Positions 37,516-46,675 of a stretch of 64,000 bases of DNA are shown in pieces (the stretch's first letter is position 1; each line of letters begins with the position of its first letter). The DNA comes from G965202915 sp965205955. Its GTDB lineage: Bacteria; Pseudomonadota; Gammaproteobacteria; Eutrophobiales; Eutrophobiaceae. The position numbers were made by a program, and so were the translations under genes. The stretch lies in the NCBI GenBank assembly GCA_965205955.1, contig OZ242192.1, forward strand, positions 806,001 through 870,000, written 5' to 3'. The notes under the pieces were generated by a model. That model searched no databases. It worked only from the letters and a program-made list of their open reading frames with translations, and was not told where the DNA came from.

Positions 37516-38700
37516 ATGCTGGAAGAAAGCCCGTTTACGCCAGGACAGCCGGCTCCGGCAACCGCATTCAGCGGTCGTAAGGATTTGGTGAGGGAGTTGG
37601 TAGAAACAGCAGAGAGCGCCTGCCGTGGGCGTTTTCGGGTGGCCTATATTTCGGGCGAGCGCGGCATTGGCAAGAGTTCGCTGGCGCAAGCGGTCCGCCA
37701 CCTTGCCGAGCGTGATTTGGAGATGGCGACGGCATACGTGGCGTTGGGCGGCGTGGAAGATTTGACCGGGCTTGCGCGCCTGACTCTCTCGTCTCTTATT
37801 CGAGACAACGACAACAAGTCATGGATGAAAAGCGTAATCAATGCGCTGAGTAAGCACATTGAGTATGTCGGAGTACTTGGTGTCGATTTCAAGTTGAACA
37901 TGCCAGACACTGATTTACAGGTGGTAGTGGACAATTTTGCTAATCAGATGAACGGATTGCTGAAGCAAATTGGCAGCGACCGAAAAGGACTAATGTTAGT
38001 CTTGGATGATATTAACGGTCTTGCCGAAACTCCCGCCTTTGCGCACTGGCTTAAAAGCATGGTGGACAGCGTCGCGGTTAGCGGACGAGAAGCCCCGCCG
38101 GTATTTTTGTTGTTTGCCGGACTGGAGGAGCGCCGACGGCAAATCATCAAGCACAATGAGTCGGTTGCGCGAGTTTTCCAGCCGACCCGTCTTGTCGAAC
38201 CATGGACGAACGAGGAAACTCGTGCTTTCTTTGCAGAAGGATTCAGAAAAGGTGAGGTTGAACTATCTTCTGCGGTTTTAGTTGATTGCGTGGACTTTTC
38301 CGGTGGGCTGCCGATGCTGGCACAGGAAATCGGTCATGCGGTTTGGAAACGCATAAAACAAGACTCAGACCCGGTAAGAGGAATTTTTGATGCGGCCGAA
38401 GAGATCGGACGGCAGTATCTTGAACCCTCGGTAGTGCATGCGCTGCACAGCAAGAGTTATCGCGCTATTCTGCGAAAAATCGGCCGCAACCTGGCTGCGA
38501 CCGACACATTTTCCAAGAGTGAATTGCGGGAAAAAATTGACTTGTCCGCCGAAGAGGTAAAAGCGCTGGATAATTTTATTACCCGCATGCGAAAATTGGG
38601 GGCGATACTCCTTGATCAGGAGAGTAGCAGGAAGGGCGTATATCGCTTCCCTTCTTTACTACACCGTCTTTATTTTGATATAGCGGCGGGAAAGTCATAA
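37516..38700 (+). CDS. Orc1/AAA-16-type ATPase
   Basis: 394 residues. Starts with the region FSGRKDLVRELVETA, Walker A GERGIGKSSLAQ (~residues 50-60), Walker B GLMLVLDDING, and LLFAGLEERRRQII as sensor 1. The C terminus is helical with a winged-helix flavour (FSKSELREKIDLSAEEVKAL, then LGAILLDQES and YRFPSLLHRLYF). This looks like the ATPases found as stand-alone defence or NTPase modules; function not assignable. GAGGAAAAA lies just before the ATG. Divergent from the DUF4143 ATPase with 300 bases between. Confidence 0.8.
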   Translation: MLEESPFTPGQPAPATAFSGRKDLVRELVETAESACRGRFRVAYISGERGIGKSSLAQAVRHLAERDLEMATAYVALGGVEDLTGLARLTLSSLIRDNDNKSWMKSVINALSKHIEYVGVLGVDFKLNMPDTDLQVVVDNFANQMNGLLKQIGSDRKGLMLVLDDINGLAETPAFAHWLKSMVDSVAVSGREAPPVFLLFAGLEERRRQIIKHNESVARVFQPTRLVEPWTNEETRAFFAEGFRKGEVELSSAVLVDCVDFSGGLPMLAQEIGHAVWKRIKQDSDPVRGIFDAAEEIGRQYLEPSVVHALHSKSYRAILRKIGRNLAATDTFSKSELREKIDLSAEEVKALDNFITRMRKLGAILLDQESSRKGVYRFPSLLHRLYFDIAAGKS

Positions 38701-38799
38701 TGCAACGAAAAAAGGCCGTTGATGGGCGAGGAAGCAGCAATGGCTAATATATTCGCCGAAGAGAAACTAAAATGACAGGATCAGGCTCTGGCAATCATT

Positions 38800-38875
<76 letters not shown>

Positions 38876-38896
38876 GATCATTTCATTCTTTCAGGT

Positions 38897-38986
38897 GTAT
38901 TCGCCCCCCACAAGTTTATGCAGCAGAGGGAATTAACCGAGATGGGGATTGTGTTTTGCGGGCTACCGTATGCTATCGCGCTCTGA
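38897..38986 (+). pseudogene. 3'-end remnant of a type III mod gene
   Basis: The frame from 38897 reads VFAPHKFMQQRELTEMGIVF and on to a TGA at 38986, clearly homologous to the last 28 codons of the intact mod gene (VFATHKFIGQKELTSMGIIF). No start or upstream domain is present. Divergence at many third positions shows it is not a recent copy. Confidence 0.85.
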
Positions 38987-39067
38987 TTTTCTTTCAGACC
39001 GGGCCATCCAATGAATGACCGTTCACAAGAACTGCGGGATTAAGGAATAGCAACTGTTTTGGGGTAC

Positions 39068-39180
39068 GGCAGGCCGGTGATGGTATGATCCGGGCACGAT
39101 GCCGACACTGGACTTCAGGGGTACCGGCCCAGAGTATACTGTGGTTTTAGAAGCAACGACTGGCTGCTGTTGCGGTTCTT
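39068..39180 (+). pseudogene. 5'-end remnant of a type III mod gene
   Basis: 39070-39122 matches the region around the start of the intact mod (39577-39630): GCCGGTGATGGTATGATCCG followed by the start of MPTLDF. From the ATG at 39099 the frame reads MPTLDFRGTG and runs out of homology, ending at a TGA 28 codons later. Together with the 3' remnant it shows an earlier mod copy that lost its body. Confidence 0.8.
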
Positions 39181-39212
39181 GAGGTTGTTTTTCTGGTGGT
39201 AGTTGTTTAGAT

Positions 39213-39392
39213 TTAGCGGGCAGTTTTCTTCTTTTCCGAGTCATAATCATGCATAGCACTGTTCAAGTAGCCGCCTACACGTTCCCAAGCATCCCTTATA
39301 CGTTGCTCCGGGGTGCGTGACAAGCGACGGTCCATCCGACTCTGTGGCCATAAATTAATGACACTGCCAACACCATGTAAAATTTTTCTCAT
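39213..39392 (-). CDS. Small basic protein of unknown function
   Basis: 59 residues from the ATG at 39392, beginning MRKILHGVGSVINLWPQSRM and ending in DYDSEKKKTAR. GGGAGG stands eight bases before the ATG, a strong ribosome site that supports a real gene. I think I have seen similar short proteins (start MxKIL-GxGSV, core W-RVG--L--A) in other genomic islands, but cannot name the family. It points away from mod, in the 600-base gap that also holds the mod remnants. Confidence 0.6.
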   Translation of the reverse strand: MRKILHGVGSVINLWPQSRMDRRLSRTPEQRIRDAWERVGGYLNSAMHDYDSEKKKTAR

Positions 39393-39606
39393 TCTTTTGT
39401 CCTCCCTTAATCCATCTTGCAACACTTCATACCATAACACCCCTGATACTAAAAATATAGAGAATTAAATACAATAGTTCGCAAGTATTGTATGGGTCCA
39501 TAAAATACGGGAGCGTTTATTCTTTCTATAGGAATGCACTCCGATGCCAGGCGTGGGGGCATTTTCACTCATTCCGCAGGCCGGTCAATGGTATGATCCG
39601 GTTACC

Positions 39607-41223
39607 ATGCCGACACTGGACTTCAAAGGGAAACAACTCATCTATGCCCACCACCTGAGCACACCCGCAAAGCCGCTTGAGGTGGACGCGAAAAAATCCC
39701 TCCCGCCGAAAGGCAAAAAGCCTTCCCTCGACGACAATCTCATCATCCACGGCGACAACCTGCACGCCCTCAAGGCGCTGATGCCACGCTATGCCGGGCG
39801 GGTGAACTGTATCTATATAGACCCGCCGTATAACACCGGCAACGAAGGATGGGTTTATAACGACAATGTGAACAGCCCGATGATGAAGGAATGGCTGAAA
39901 GGCAAAAGCCCGGTGGACGGTGAGGATTTGGAACGGCATGACAAATGGCTTTGCATGATGTGGCCGAGGCTGCATTTGCTGCGCGAGTTGCTGGCCGAGG
40001 ATGGGGTGATTTTTGTGAACATCGACAGTAATGAGCATCATAGAATCCGTCTCATACTGGATGAGATATTTGGCGAATATAATTTTCGCAACGAGATAGT
40101 CGTAAGACGTGGAACTAAAAATGTCCAATCTCAATTTGAAACGATAGATTCCTTGGCAACGGGGCACGACACAGTGCTTGTGTATTCGAAAGAGAAAGAT
40201 ACTAGGCTTCCGAAGCTCCAAGAGGCAGGTGTAGGAGATGAACCGGGGAAATGGGACACTTTCTGGAGAAACACTAATAGGCCGACGATGCGCTATACGA
40301 TATTTGGGCAGACACCAGATAATGGTCAGTGGCGATGGCGTGAGTCTCGTACTCACATGGCAATAGGGAATTATGAGGAATATCTAGAGAATTACGAAGA
40401 TCAGATGTCGCTTGATGACTACTTTCGTATAAGGTTGCAAGAAAGAGGGCAGGCACCGGATTTCGTCAGGTTGGGTCCCAGCAATAAAGTTCAATACTAT
40501 GTAGGCCCTAGAAATTACAAAGTTATGTCGGATGTCTGGATGAATGTTAGAACTTCTGGAAGTTTAACGAATTTTCCTCACGAGAAACATGTACATCAAT
40601 TAACACGCATCATTAGATGGGTAACGGGCAAAGACTCTGTTGTCCTTGATTCTTTTTCCGGTTCCGGCACCACCGCTCATGCTGCCCTTGCACTCAACAA
40701 AGAAGACGGCGGCAACCGCAAGTTCATCCTTGTGGAGTGTGAGGGTTACGCCAATAAAATCACCGCCGAGCGTGTCCGCCGTGTGATAAAAGGCATTCCA
40801 AAAGCAAAAGACGACAACCTGAAAAAGGGACTAGGCGGCAGTTTCACCTATTGCACCCTGGGCGATGAAGTAAATGCCGAAAATATGCTGACGGGAAAGA
40901 ACCTACCCGATTATGAAACATTAGCCCGCCATCTTTATTGGACCGCAACCGGACAATCCCCCGACAAAATCCGCAAACAACGAGGCAAAGACGGCTTCTT
41001 CTACGAAACAAAAGGCCGCCTGTTTTACCTGATATACGAACCAAAACTTGCCTTCCTGCGCAGTCCAGAATCCGCATTAAACAGCGACCGCGCCGCAAGA
41101 ATAGCAAAGCAGGCAAAAACCAAAAAGAAAACCGCAATCGTATTCGCCACCCACAAGTTTATAGGACAGAAGGAATTGACAAGCATGGGGATTATCTTTT
41201 GCGGATTGCCGTATGGAGTTTGA
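39607..41223 (+). CDS. mod: Type III restriction-modification DNA methyltransferase (Mod)
   Basis: 538 residues from the ATG at 39607 (MPTLDFKGKQLIYAHHL, the usual Mod start); the frame opens 63 bases earlier without support. Motif IV is DPPYNTGNEGWVYND (~residue 71), the N-terminal motif of beta-class N6-adenine methylases, and the SAM motif I DSFSGSGTTAHAALAL comes near residue 345. The middle holds the target recognition domain. It is the modification half of the locus whose restriction half, res, lies 5.4 kb downstream beyond three cargo modules. Mod alone methylates one strand; with Res it forms the nuclease. Confidence 0.92.
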   Translation: MPTLDFKGKQLIYAHHLSTPAKPLEVDAKKSLPPKGKKPSLDDNLIIHGDNLHALKALMPRYAGRVNCIYIDPPYNTGNEGWVYNDNVNSPMMKEWLKGKSPVDGEDLERHDKWLCMMWPRLHLLRELLAEDGVIFVNIDSNEHHRIRLILDEIFGEYNFRNEIVVRRGTKNVQSQFETIDSLATGHDTVLVYSKEKDTRLPKLQEAGVGDEPGKWDTFWRNTNRPTMRYTIFGQTPDNGQWRWRESRTHMAIGNYEEYLENYEDQMSLDDYFRIRLQERGQAPDFVRLGPSNKVQYYVGPRNYKVMSDVWMNVRTSGSLTNFPHEKHVHQLTRIIRWVTGKDSVVLDSFSGSGTTAHAALALNKEDGGNRKFILVECEGYANKITAERVRRVIKGIPKAKDDNLKKGLGGSFTYCTLGDEVNAENMLTGKNLPDYETLARHLYWTATGQSPDKIRKQRGKDGFFYETKGRLFYLIYEPKLAFLRSPESALNSDRAARIAKQAKTKKKTAIVFATHKFIGQKELTSMGIIFCGLPYGV

Positions 41224-41232
41224 ACTTCCGTA

Positions 41233-43299
41233 GTGAATAAAAAACTTATGAGTAAAAAATTTCAAAAACTACTAAGCAAGGCAGAAAAACTTTATCAACA
41301 AGAAAAATGGGATGAGTGTATTTCGGTATTGACCGAATGTATTCCTCTTGCAAAGGATGCAGATGAGAAATCAAAAATATACTACAATCGTGGTGCTAAC
41401 TATGGCAGAAAGGGTGAGCATGACCGTGCGCTTGAGGATTATAGCAAGGCGATAGAGTTAAAGCCTGATTATGCAGACGCATACCACGATCGCGGCGTTA
41501 CTTATGGCAGAAAGGGTGAGTATGACCGTGCGCTTGAGAATTTTAGCAAGGCGATAGAGTTAAAACCCGATGATGCGGACGCATACCACAATCGCGGCGT
41601 TGCCTATAACAAAAAAGGTGAGCATGACCGTGCGCTTGAGGATTTTAGCAAGGCGATAGAGTTAAAACCTGATTATGCGGAAGCATACAACAATCGCGGT
41701 CTTTCCTATAACAGAAAGGGTGAGTATGACCGTGCGCTTGAGGATCATAATAAGGCGATAGAGTTAAAACTTGATTATGCGGGAGCATACAACAATCGCG
41801 GTATTATCTATGGCACAAAGGATGAGTATGACCGTGCGCTTGAAGATTTTAGCAAGGCGATAGAGTTAGACTCTGATTATGCGGAAGCATACCATAATCG
41901 TGGTCTTGCCTATTTCAGTAAAAGCGATTATGGTCGTGCCATTGAGGGTTATGACAAGGCGATAGAGTTAAAGACTGATTATGCGGACGCATACCACAAT
42001 CGCGGTTTTGCCTATTTCAGAAAAGGCGATTATGGTCGTGCCATTGAGGATTATGACAAAGCGATAGAGTTAAAGCCTGATTATACGGACACATACTACA
42101 ATCGCGGTCTTGCATATTTCTATAAAGGCGATTATAACCGTACCATTGAGGATTATGACAAGGCGATACAGTTAAAACCTGATCATACGAAAGCATACTA
42201 CAATCGCGGTGTTGTATTTTTAATACAAAAAAAATATGAGCTTGCCCTTGCCAGCTTTTTGGAATCCGACAAACACAACTCAAGTTTGAAATTTCAGTAT
42301 GTATATAATTACATAGCCTTTCATCTTAAAGATATTGAAAATGGTAGAAGTGAACTATTCAGGATTTTTTGTGATTTGTTATCAGCAATCGAAACGATAC
42401 AAGCTCACTTGTTCCGAAAGCCCAAAGAGACAAGAGAAGTTGCGCATTATACTGCCCTTCATACCTTGAAAAATCTTGTCAGGGAAAAAGGATGTTTCCG
42501 GCTTTATAATGCCGCATATATGAATGATCCGGAAGAAGGGGATGTGTTTTTTCAAATAATGGAAAAACACAGTGTCGATTTCAAGGATGATTTTTATCCA
42601 GACATATCTTCGTATATTCCCCCAGCGTATATTGGCAGTTTTGTTACTGTAGATTCCAAGGAAAATCAGAAAGACAAGCTATTTTTATGGCGCACATACG
42701 GCAAACATGATGGAAAGGAAGCCGGGGGAGCCTGTCTTGTTTTCAAACATGACGGAGATTGTTTTGCTGAAAGTCTGCCGAGCCTAACAATAGGCGCTAT
42801 GCCTCAATCTGGAGATATGGCAAGCCGAAAAATTCCAGACAAACCGCCGCTTTATGAAATTGCTTACAAAAGTGAGATTGACAACACGGAGGGATTGAAA
42901 GATGAATTGAATAAATTGGAAGACTTGTTGCAAGAAATAAAAGATAATTTTCCCTCAGATCAATCTTCCAAAGATAAAGTTCTACAACTTGTCCGTGCAA
43001 TGCTTGATGAAATCCGCTTTCTTTTCAAGGCAGACCACTATAAAGAAGAAAAAGAGTTTCGAGTTGTTCGTGTTCGTTATCCCGGGGAAGAAAATCAGCA
43101 ACAAGGACCGGATGAGATAAAAATTGACATCGAGCAAATCCCCCCACGTTTCTACCTGGAAACAGATAAAGACTTCCGCTTTAACGAGGTCATCCTCGGT
43201 CCCAGTGCGCAAAGGTCGGACGAATGGACAGAATGGTTGAAACGGCAGCGCAAAGGTTTAGCGGTAGAGAAATCAGAAATTAAATACAGAAATTCCTAA
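41233..43299 (+). CDS. TPR-repeat protein with C-terminal DUF2971 domain (cargo 1)
   Basis: 688 residues from a GTG, or 683 from the ATG at 41248. The N-terminal half has about nine TPR units, each 34 residues (pattern YNRGxxYxxKGEYDRALEDF then SKAIELKPDYADAY), encoded by nearly identical 102-base tandem repeats at 41395-42215, so repeat number can slip. The C-terminal half matches my memory of DUF2971: AHYTALHTLKNLV, LYNAAYMNDPEEGDVFF, FLWRTYGK, then a helical region and VILGPSAQ. DUF2971 proteins are common in defence islands. It starts 9 bases after the mod stop and its own stop overlaps a res-like ATG (TAATG). Confidence 0.82.
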   Translation: MNKKLMSKKFQKLLSKAEKLYQQEKWDECISVLTECIPLAKDADEKSKIYYNRGANYGRKGEHDRALEDYSKAIELKPDYADAYHDRGVTYGRKGEYDRALENFSKAIELKPDDADAYHNRGVAYNKKGEHDRALEDFSKAIELKPDYAEAYNNRGLSYNRKGEYDRALEDHNKAIELKLDYAGAYNNRGIIYGTKDEYDRALEDFSKAIELDSDYAEAYHNRGLAYFSKSDYGRAIEGYDKAIELKTDYADAYHNRGFAYFRKGDYGRAIEDYDKAIELKPDYTDTYYNRGLAYFYKGDYNRTIEDYDKAIQLKPDHTKAYYNRGVVFLIQKKYELALASFLESDKHNSSLKFQYVYNYIAFHLKDIENGRSELFRIFCDLLSAIETIQAHLFRKPKETREVAHYTALHTLKNLVREKGCFRLYNAAYMNDPEEGDVFFQIMEKHSVDFKDDFYPDISSYIPPAYIGSFVTVDSKENQKDKLFLWRTYGKHDGKEAGGACLVFKHDGDCFAESLPSLTIGAMPQSGDMASRKIPDKPPLYEIAYKSEIDNTEGLKDELNKLEDLLQEIKDNFPSDQSSKDKVLQLVRAMLDEIRFLFKADHYKEEKEFRVVRVRYPGEENQQQGPDEIKIDIEQIPPRFYLETDKDFRFNEVILGPSAQRSDEWTEWLKRQRKGLAVEKSEIKYRNS

Positions 43300-43478
43300 T
43301 GCAACCTGAAAACCATCAACAAAAACCCTTGGCAGTAACCTCGCCACAAGAACAGCAAAGCAGGGGAAAAACCAACAATAAAACCGCAATCGTATTCGCC
43401 ATCCACAAGTTTATGGGACAGAAGGAATTGACGGATATGAAAATGATATTTTGTCAGTTACCTTACATGATTTATTAG
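43299..43478 (+). pseudogene. Scar 1: res 5' remnant fused to mod 3' remnant
   Basis: 43299-43335 resembles the first bases of res (ATGCAACCTGAAAACCATCA against ATGCAACTCAAAACCTACCA). From about 43337 the sequence switches to the last 45 codons of mod: NNKTAIVFAIHKFMGQKELT, ending at a TAG at 43478. The res-like ATG overlaps the stop of cargo 1 just as the true res ATG follows the stop of the last cargo gene. Confidence 0.75.
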
Positions 43479-43492
43479 AAAGACCAGTTAAT

Positions 43493-45067
43493 ATGAATAA
43501 TCAAATGGAAATTCAGCAACTTTTTGAGAAAATAGAATCACTTTCCAAAAGTGGAAAATTCGAGGAGGTGACTGAAATAATCAATCAAGTGATAGCAATA
43601 GACCCGCAAAGTGCTGCTGAAGCATATTACATATGTGCATCTAACTTCGCTGTGCCTACAGGTGGAAATTCACACTCCATTAGTGAAAGCTGCTTTAAGC
43701 GGGCAATAGAAATAGAGCCTTCGCATGTAAAAGCCCGTATGGCATTGGCACAACTATACTTTTCTACACCTGTGTCAATCATGATTAAATACGGAAGCGG
43801 ATCTAAAATAGATATAGAAGAGAAAAGAAGAAATGCTATAACAGAATATACGCAAGTAATAGAAATTGACCCTGACTATTCGGAAGCTTATGAACATCTA
43901 GCCTATATATATGAGTATAGCGGTGACCACAAGTTGGCCATCAAGTATTTTTCTGATGCGGTCAAACTATCTCCTGATAACATTCGTTTACGTTTAGCAA
44001 GAGGCTATCTTTATCTTAAGAATGAAAAATACGTCGCAGCCCTTAGGGATATTCGTAAAATACTTTCCTTGGACCCTGCAAACCCTGATGCAGTCACGCT
44101 TTTAGAATCTACCTTAAACCAAAAAAATGACCTTCTAGATGAAAATAGTATTGAGAAAATTATTAAAGAGTACGAAGAAAATATTGATGTCAATGATACC
44201 GATCCAGTTGTCACTCATGAGATACTTCCTCCGCTTTCTAAAGTATATAAAATGTTCGGACTAATTCTCGTCAAAAACGAGAACTATAAACAAGCTATCA
44301 GCAAATATAAGAAATCAATTGAATATAGATATAAAACTCCTTCCCCACAGGATAGCGACACCTACTATTTGCTAGGAAATGCATATAGCGCTCTAGGTCA
44401 ATATAAAGAAGCTATAGTTGAGTATGATAGAGCCGTCAGGATAAAACATGACCATTCTGATGCTAGTGAAGGCAGATCAAATGCTCTGTTAAAACTCATT
44501 GAAAAACAAGAGAGTGATTTTCAGGAAAGAATAGAAGGATTTCTTTCAGGGCCTAATTCTATATTTGGGCTACAGGACCGCTTTCTTGAAAGAGAAAAAG
44601 AATATAGCAATCGCTATTATGACATTAACTTATTGATAGGGTTTTCTTTTTTCCTTATTGTCATGGCTATTATATTAGGAATTGCAGTTCTAGGTTGGTG
44701 GATAAATCGATCCACTGGCTTTTCTTTTATTGAGAGAAACGCATTTTCTCTCCTGCCATATATCGCTGTACTATTGCTATTTACAGCGATTCCTGTTTGG
44801 TGGACACGGATTCTTTTGAAAAGTCGTGACCGATGGCAAATTCTACGAGAGGATTGCTTCCGTAAAGCAGCCATAATGCAATACTTACAAGCCACTGGAA
44901 GTGATAAAGAATTTCGGAATCATATTATTCTTGAAACGATTCAGCATATGGCAAATCGTAGCGGCGCGGATTTACTTGTGGCCTTGCACTCGGATGATCC
45001 CGGAATGCCCTACTCTGCGACGGATATAATGGAAAAAATAATTAAAAAGAGACCCGCAAACGGCTAG
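43493..45067 (+). CDS. TPR-repeat membrane protein (cargo 2)
   Basis: 524 residues from the ATG at 43493; a TTG 42 bases earlier lies inside the mod remnant. Six or more TPR-like units (e.g. ITEYTQVIEIDPDYSEAYEH, ALRDIRKILSLDPANPDAV, AIVEYDRAVRIKHDHSDA), then two membrane helices (about 395-420 and 440-460: LIGFSFFLIVMAIILGIAVL and LLPYIAVLLLFTAIPVWW), then a soluble C-terminal tail of some 75 residues. The TPR part probably faces the cytoplasm. No enzyme motif. Low GC like its neighbours. Flanked by restriction-modification scars on both sides. Confidence 0.75.
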   Translation: MNNQMEIQQLFEKIESLSKSGKFEEVTEIINQVIAIDPQSAAEAYYICASNFAVPTGGNSHSISESCFKRAIEIEPSHVKARMALAQLYFSTPVSIMIKYGSGSKIDIEEKRRNAITEYTQVIEIDPDYSEAYEHLAYIYEYSGDHKLAIKYFSDAVKLSPDNIRLRLARGYLYLKNEKYVAALRDIRKILSLDPANPDAVTLLESTLNQKNDLLDENSIEKIIKEYEENIDVNDTDPVVTHEILPPLSKVYKMFGLILVKNENYKQAISKYKKSIEYRYKTPSPQDSDTYYLLGNAYSALGQYKEAIVEYDRAVRIKHDHSDASEGRSNALLKLIEKQESDFQERIEGFLSGPNSIFGLQDRFLEREKEYSNRYYDINLLIGFSFFLIVMAIILGIAVLGWWINRSTGFSFIERNAFSLLPYIAVLLLFTAIPVWWTRILLKSRDRWQILREDCFRKAAIMQYLQATGSDKEFRNHIILETIQHMANRSGADLLVALHSDDPGMPYSATDIMEKIIKKRPANG

Positions 45068-45089
45068 TCCCTGACAAGACATCAGATTT

Positions 45090-45298
45090 ATGCAACTCAA
45101 AACCTACCAACAAACCGCCCTCGATCAATTAGACCGCTGGCTGGATGCGCTCAAGGAAGCTCGCCTGAACAGTGAAAAAGCGATCAATGTTCTTAAAAAA
45201 CCACAATCGTATTCGCCACCCACAAGTTTATGGGGCAGAAGGAATTGACAGGCATGGAGATTGTGTTTTGCGGATTGCCGTATGAGATGGAGAAATAA
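45090..45298 (+). pseudogene. Scar 2: res 5' remnant fused to mod 3' remnant
   Basis: 45090-45200 is a near-copy of the first 111 bases of res: it reads MQLKTYQQTALDQLDRWLDA and on to NVLKK. At an A-run near 45195-45202 it jumps to the mod 3' end (frame VFATHKFMGQKELTGMEIVF), closing with TAA at 45298. The join lies in AAAAAACC, a stretch nearly shared by both genes, which fits recombination at short homology. The composite frame from the res start stops at 45248, so no functional product is expected. Confidence 0.9.
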
Positions 45299-45392
45299 TT
45301 GGCGTCTTGAATTGTTGATTGCATAGTAGAGGCAAGATCAAGTTATCATGTACTGTCATCACGCTACATTGTAGATCCTTCAACATGCCACC

Positions 45393-45899
45393 ATGAAAGA
45401 TTTTTTTCTCACAGACATAGAGATACAGGCTTTTATTGATGAGCCTTAGATGATGGACTGTTCGGCTGATTTTCTTATGCGTAAGATGAAAATCAAGCAA
45501 GGCAGAGGGTCTTCGCATCTGCAAAACTCGCGAAAGTTTCCAAGAACTAACGGAAAAGGAGAATGGCTTATTTATCTTCGCCGTAACAAAGAAAATCCGC
45601 TTGATTTTTCTTGCGGTTTAGGGTTCACCCCTGAAGGGAGAAGTCAAATATTTACATTGAGACGATATAACGGTAAAAGCCATCATCATACCAATCGGTT
45701 GGAAAATCAAATCCCGTTCTACGATTTTCATGTTCACCAGGCAACAGAGAAATATCAACGGTCACCTTATAGTGATGAGCACTATGCCTACCCTACCGAC
45801 CGCTATACTGACCTCCACGGAGCTTTCAAGAATTTTTTGATTGATTGCAAAGTAATGGGCGATCATGTAGATGATCAACAAAAGAGATTATTTGAATGA
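45393..45899 (+). pseudogene. DUF6978-like gene with in-frame amber codon (cargo 3a)
   Basis: From the ATG at 45393 the frame reads MKDFFLTDIEIQAFIDEP, meets TAG at 45447, and continues in the same frame for 149 more residues: GRGSSHLQNSRKFPRTNGKG, IYLRRNKENPLDFSCGLGFT, LRRYNGKSHHHTNRLE and YDFHVHQATEKYQ. As I recall, family members run from LTDxEIQxLIxEPK straight into this body, so the TAG replaces a Lys codon (AAG to TAG). The next ATG (45450) directly follows the stop and could restart translation, giving a protein without the first helix. The 3' end overlaps the DUF1828 gene by 4 bases. Confidence 0.65.
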
Positions 45900-46675
45900 A
45901 TATAGAAGCAATACAAGATTCCTTCAAGGCGACAGTCGCCAAGTCAGTCAGACTGTTTCCCGAGGGGGTCAATCGCTACCAGATTTTTACCCCCTTTCAT
46001 TTTGATGACGGCGACCACTTTGTTATCACCTTGCAGAAAAGAGAGGGTGAAAATTGGATCATCACTGATGAGGGACATACTTATATGCACATGAGTTACC
46101 AAATGGATTTGTCTGCCCTTCAACATGGTACACGCAACGCAATTATTGAAAGCGCGTTAGAAAAATATGGGATAGAAGAAAGAGAAGGACAAATTCTTGT
46201 TCGTATCGATGATCTCACAAATGCAGGAAATATTTTCTATAATTTTATCCAGTGCCTTATCAACATAACAGATGTCTCTTATCTGAGCCGTGAAAAAGTC
46301 GTATCCACGTTTATGGAAGATTTCAGGCAATTTCTCATTGAAAATATTGACTCGCAAAGCATCCAGTTTGATTACTACGATAAGGCACATGACCCCGACG
46401 GGAAATATCTGGTAGATTGCCGCGTCAATGGTATGCCTCGTCCTGTGCATGTATACGCGATAGGGAATAATGATCAATGTCGCGACACAACTATTGGTAT
46501 TTTGAATTTTCAGAGTTGGAACCTTCCTTTTCTCGCCTTGGGAATTTTTGAGGACCAAGAACAAATTAATCGCAAAGTGCTTTCCCGTTTTACGGATGTT
46601 TGCGACCGCCAATTTTCAAGCTTGGCGACAAACCGGGAAAGCATTGCGGATTACCTCCAAAAGCAGAACGGCTGA
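45896..46675 (+). CDS. DUF1828-domain protein (cargo 3b)
   Basis: 259 residues. The N-terminal third has the features I associate with DUF1828: FPEGVNRYQIFTPFHFDDGD, HFVITLQKREGENWIITDEG and HTYMHMSYQMDLSAL. The remainder is mixed alpha/beta without a motif I know; it contains one DGKYLVDCRVNGMPRPVHVY block. Start overlaps the previous gene as ATGA, so the two are co-translated, and its TGA is followed immediately by the res ATG. The pair is probably an accessory module, possibly defensive; that is inference. Confidence 0.7.
   Translation: MNIEAIQDSFKATVAKSVRLFPEGVNRYQIFTPFHFDDGDHFVITLQKREGENWIITDEGHTYMHMSYQMDLSALQHGTRNAIIESALEKYGIEEREGQILVRIDDLTNAGNIFYNFIQCLINITDVSYLSREKVVSTFMEDFRQFLIENIDSQSIQFDYYDKAHDPDGKYLVDCRVNGMPRPVHVYAIGNNDQCRDTTIGILNFQSWNLPFLALGIFEDQEQINRKVLSRFTDVCDRQFSSLATNRESIADYLQKQNG

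Noticed and set aside
41395..42215. Regular repeats as a CRISPR array
   Set aside because: The units have no unique spacers; they encode TPR motifs in one open frame. The same holds for the repeats at 3780-4130 (ankyrin) and 56460-56630 (pentapeptide).
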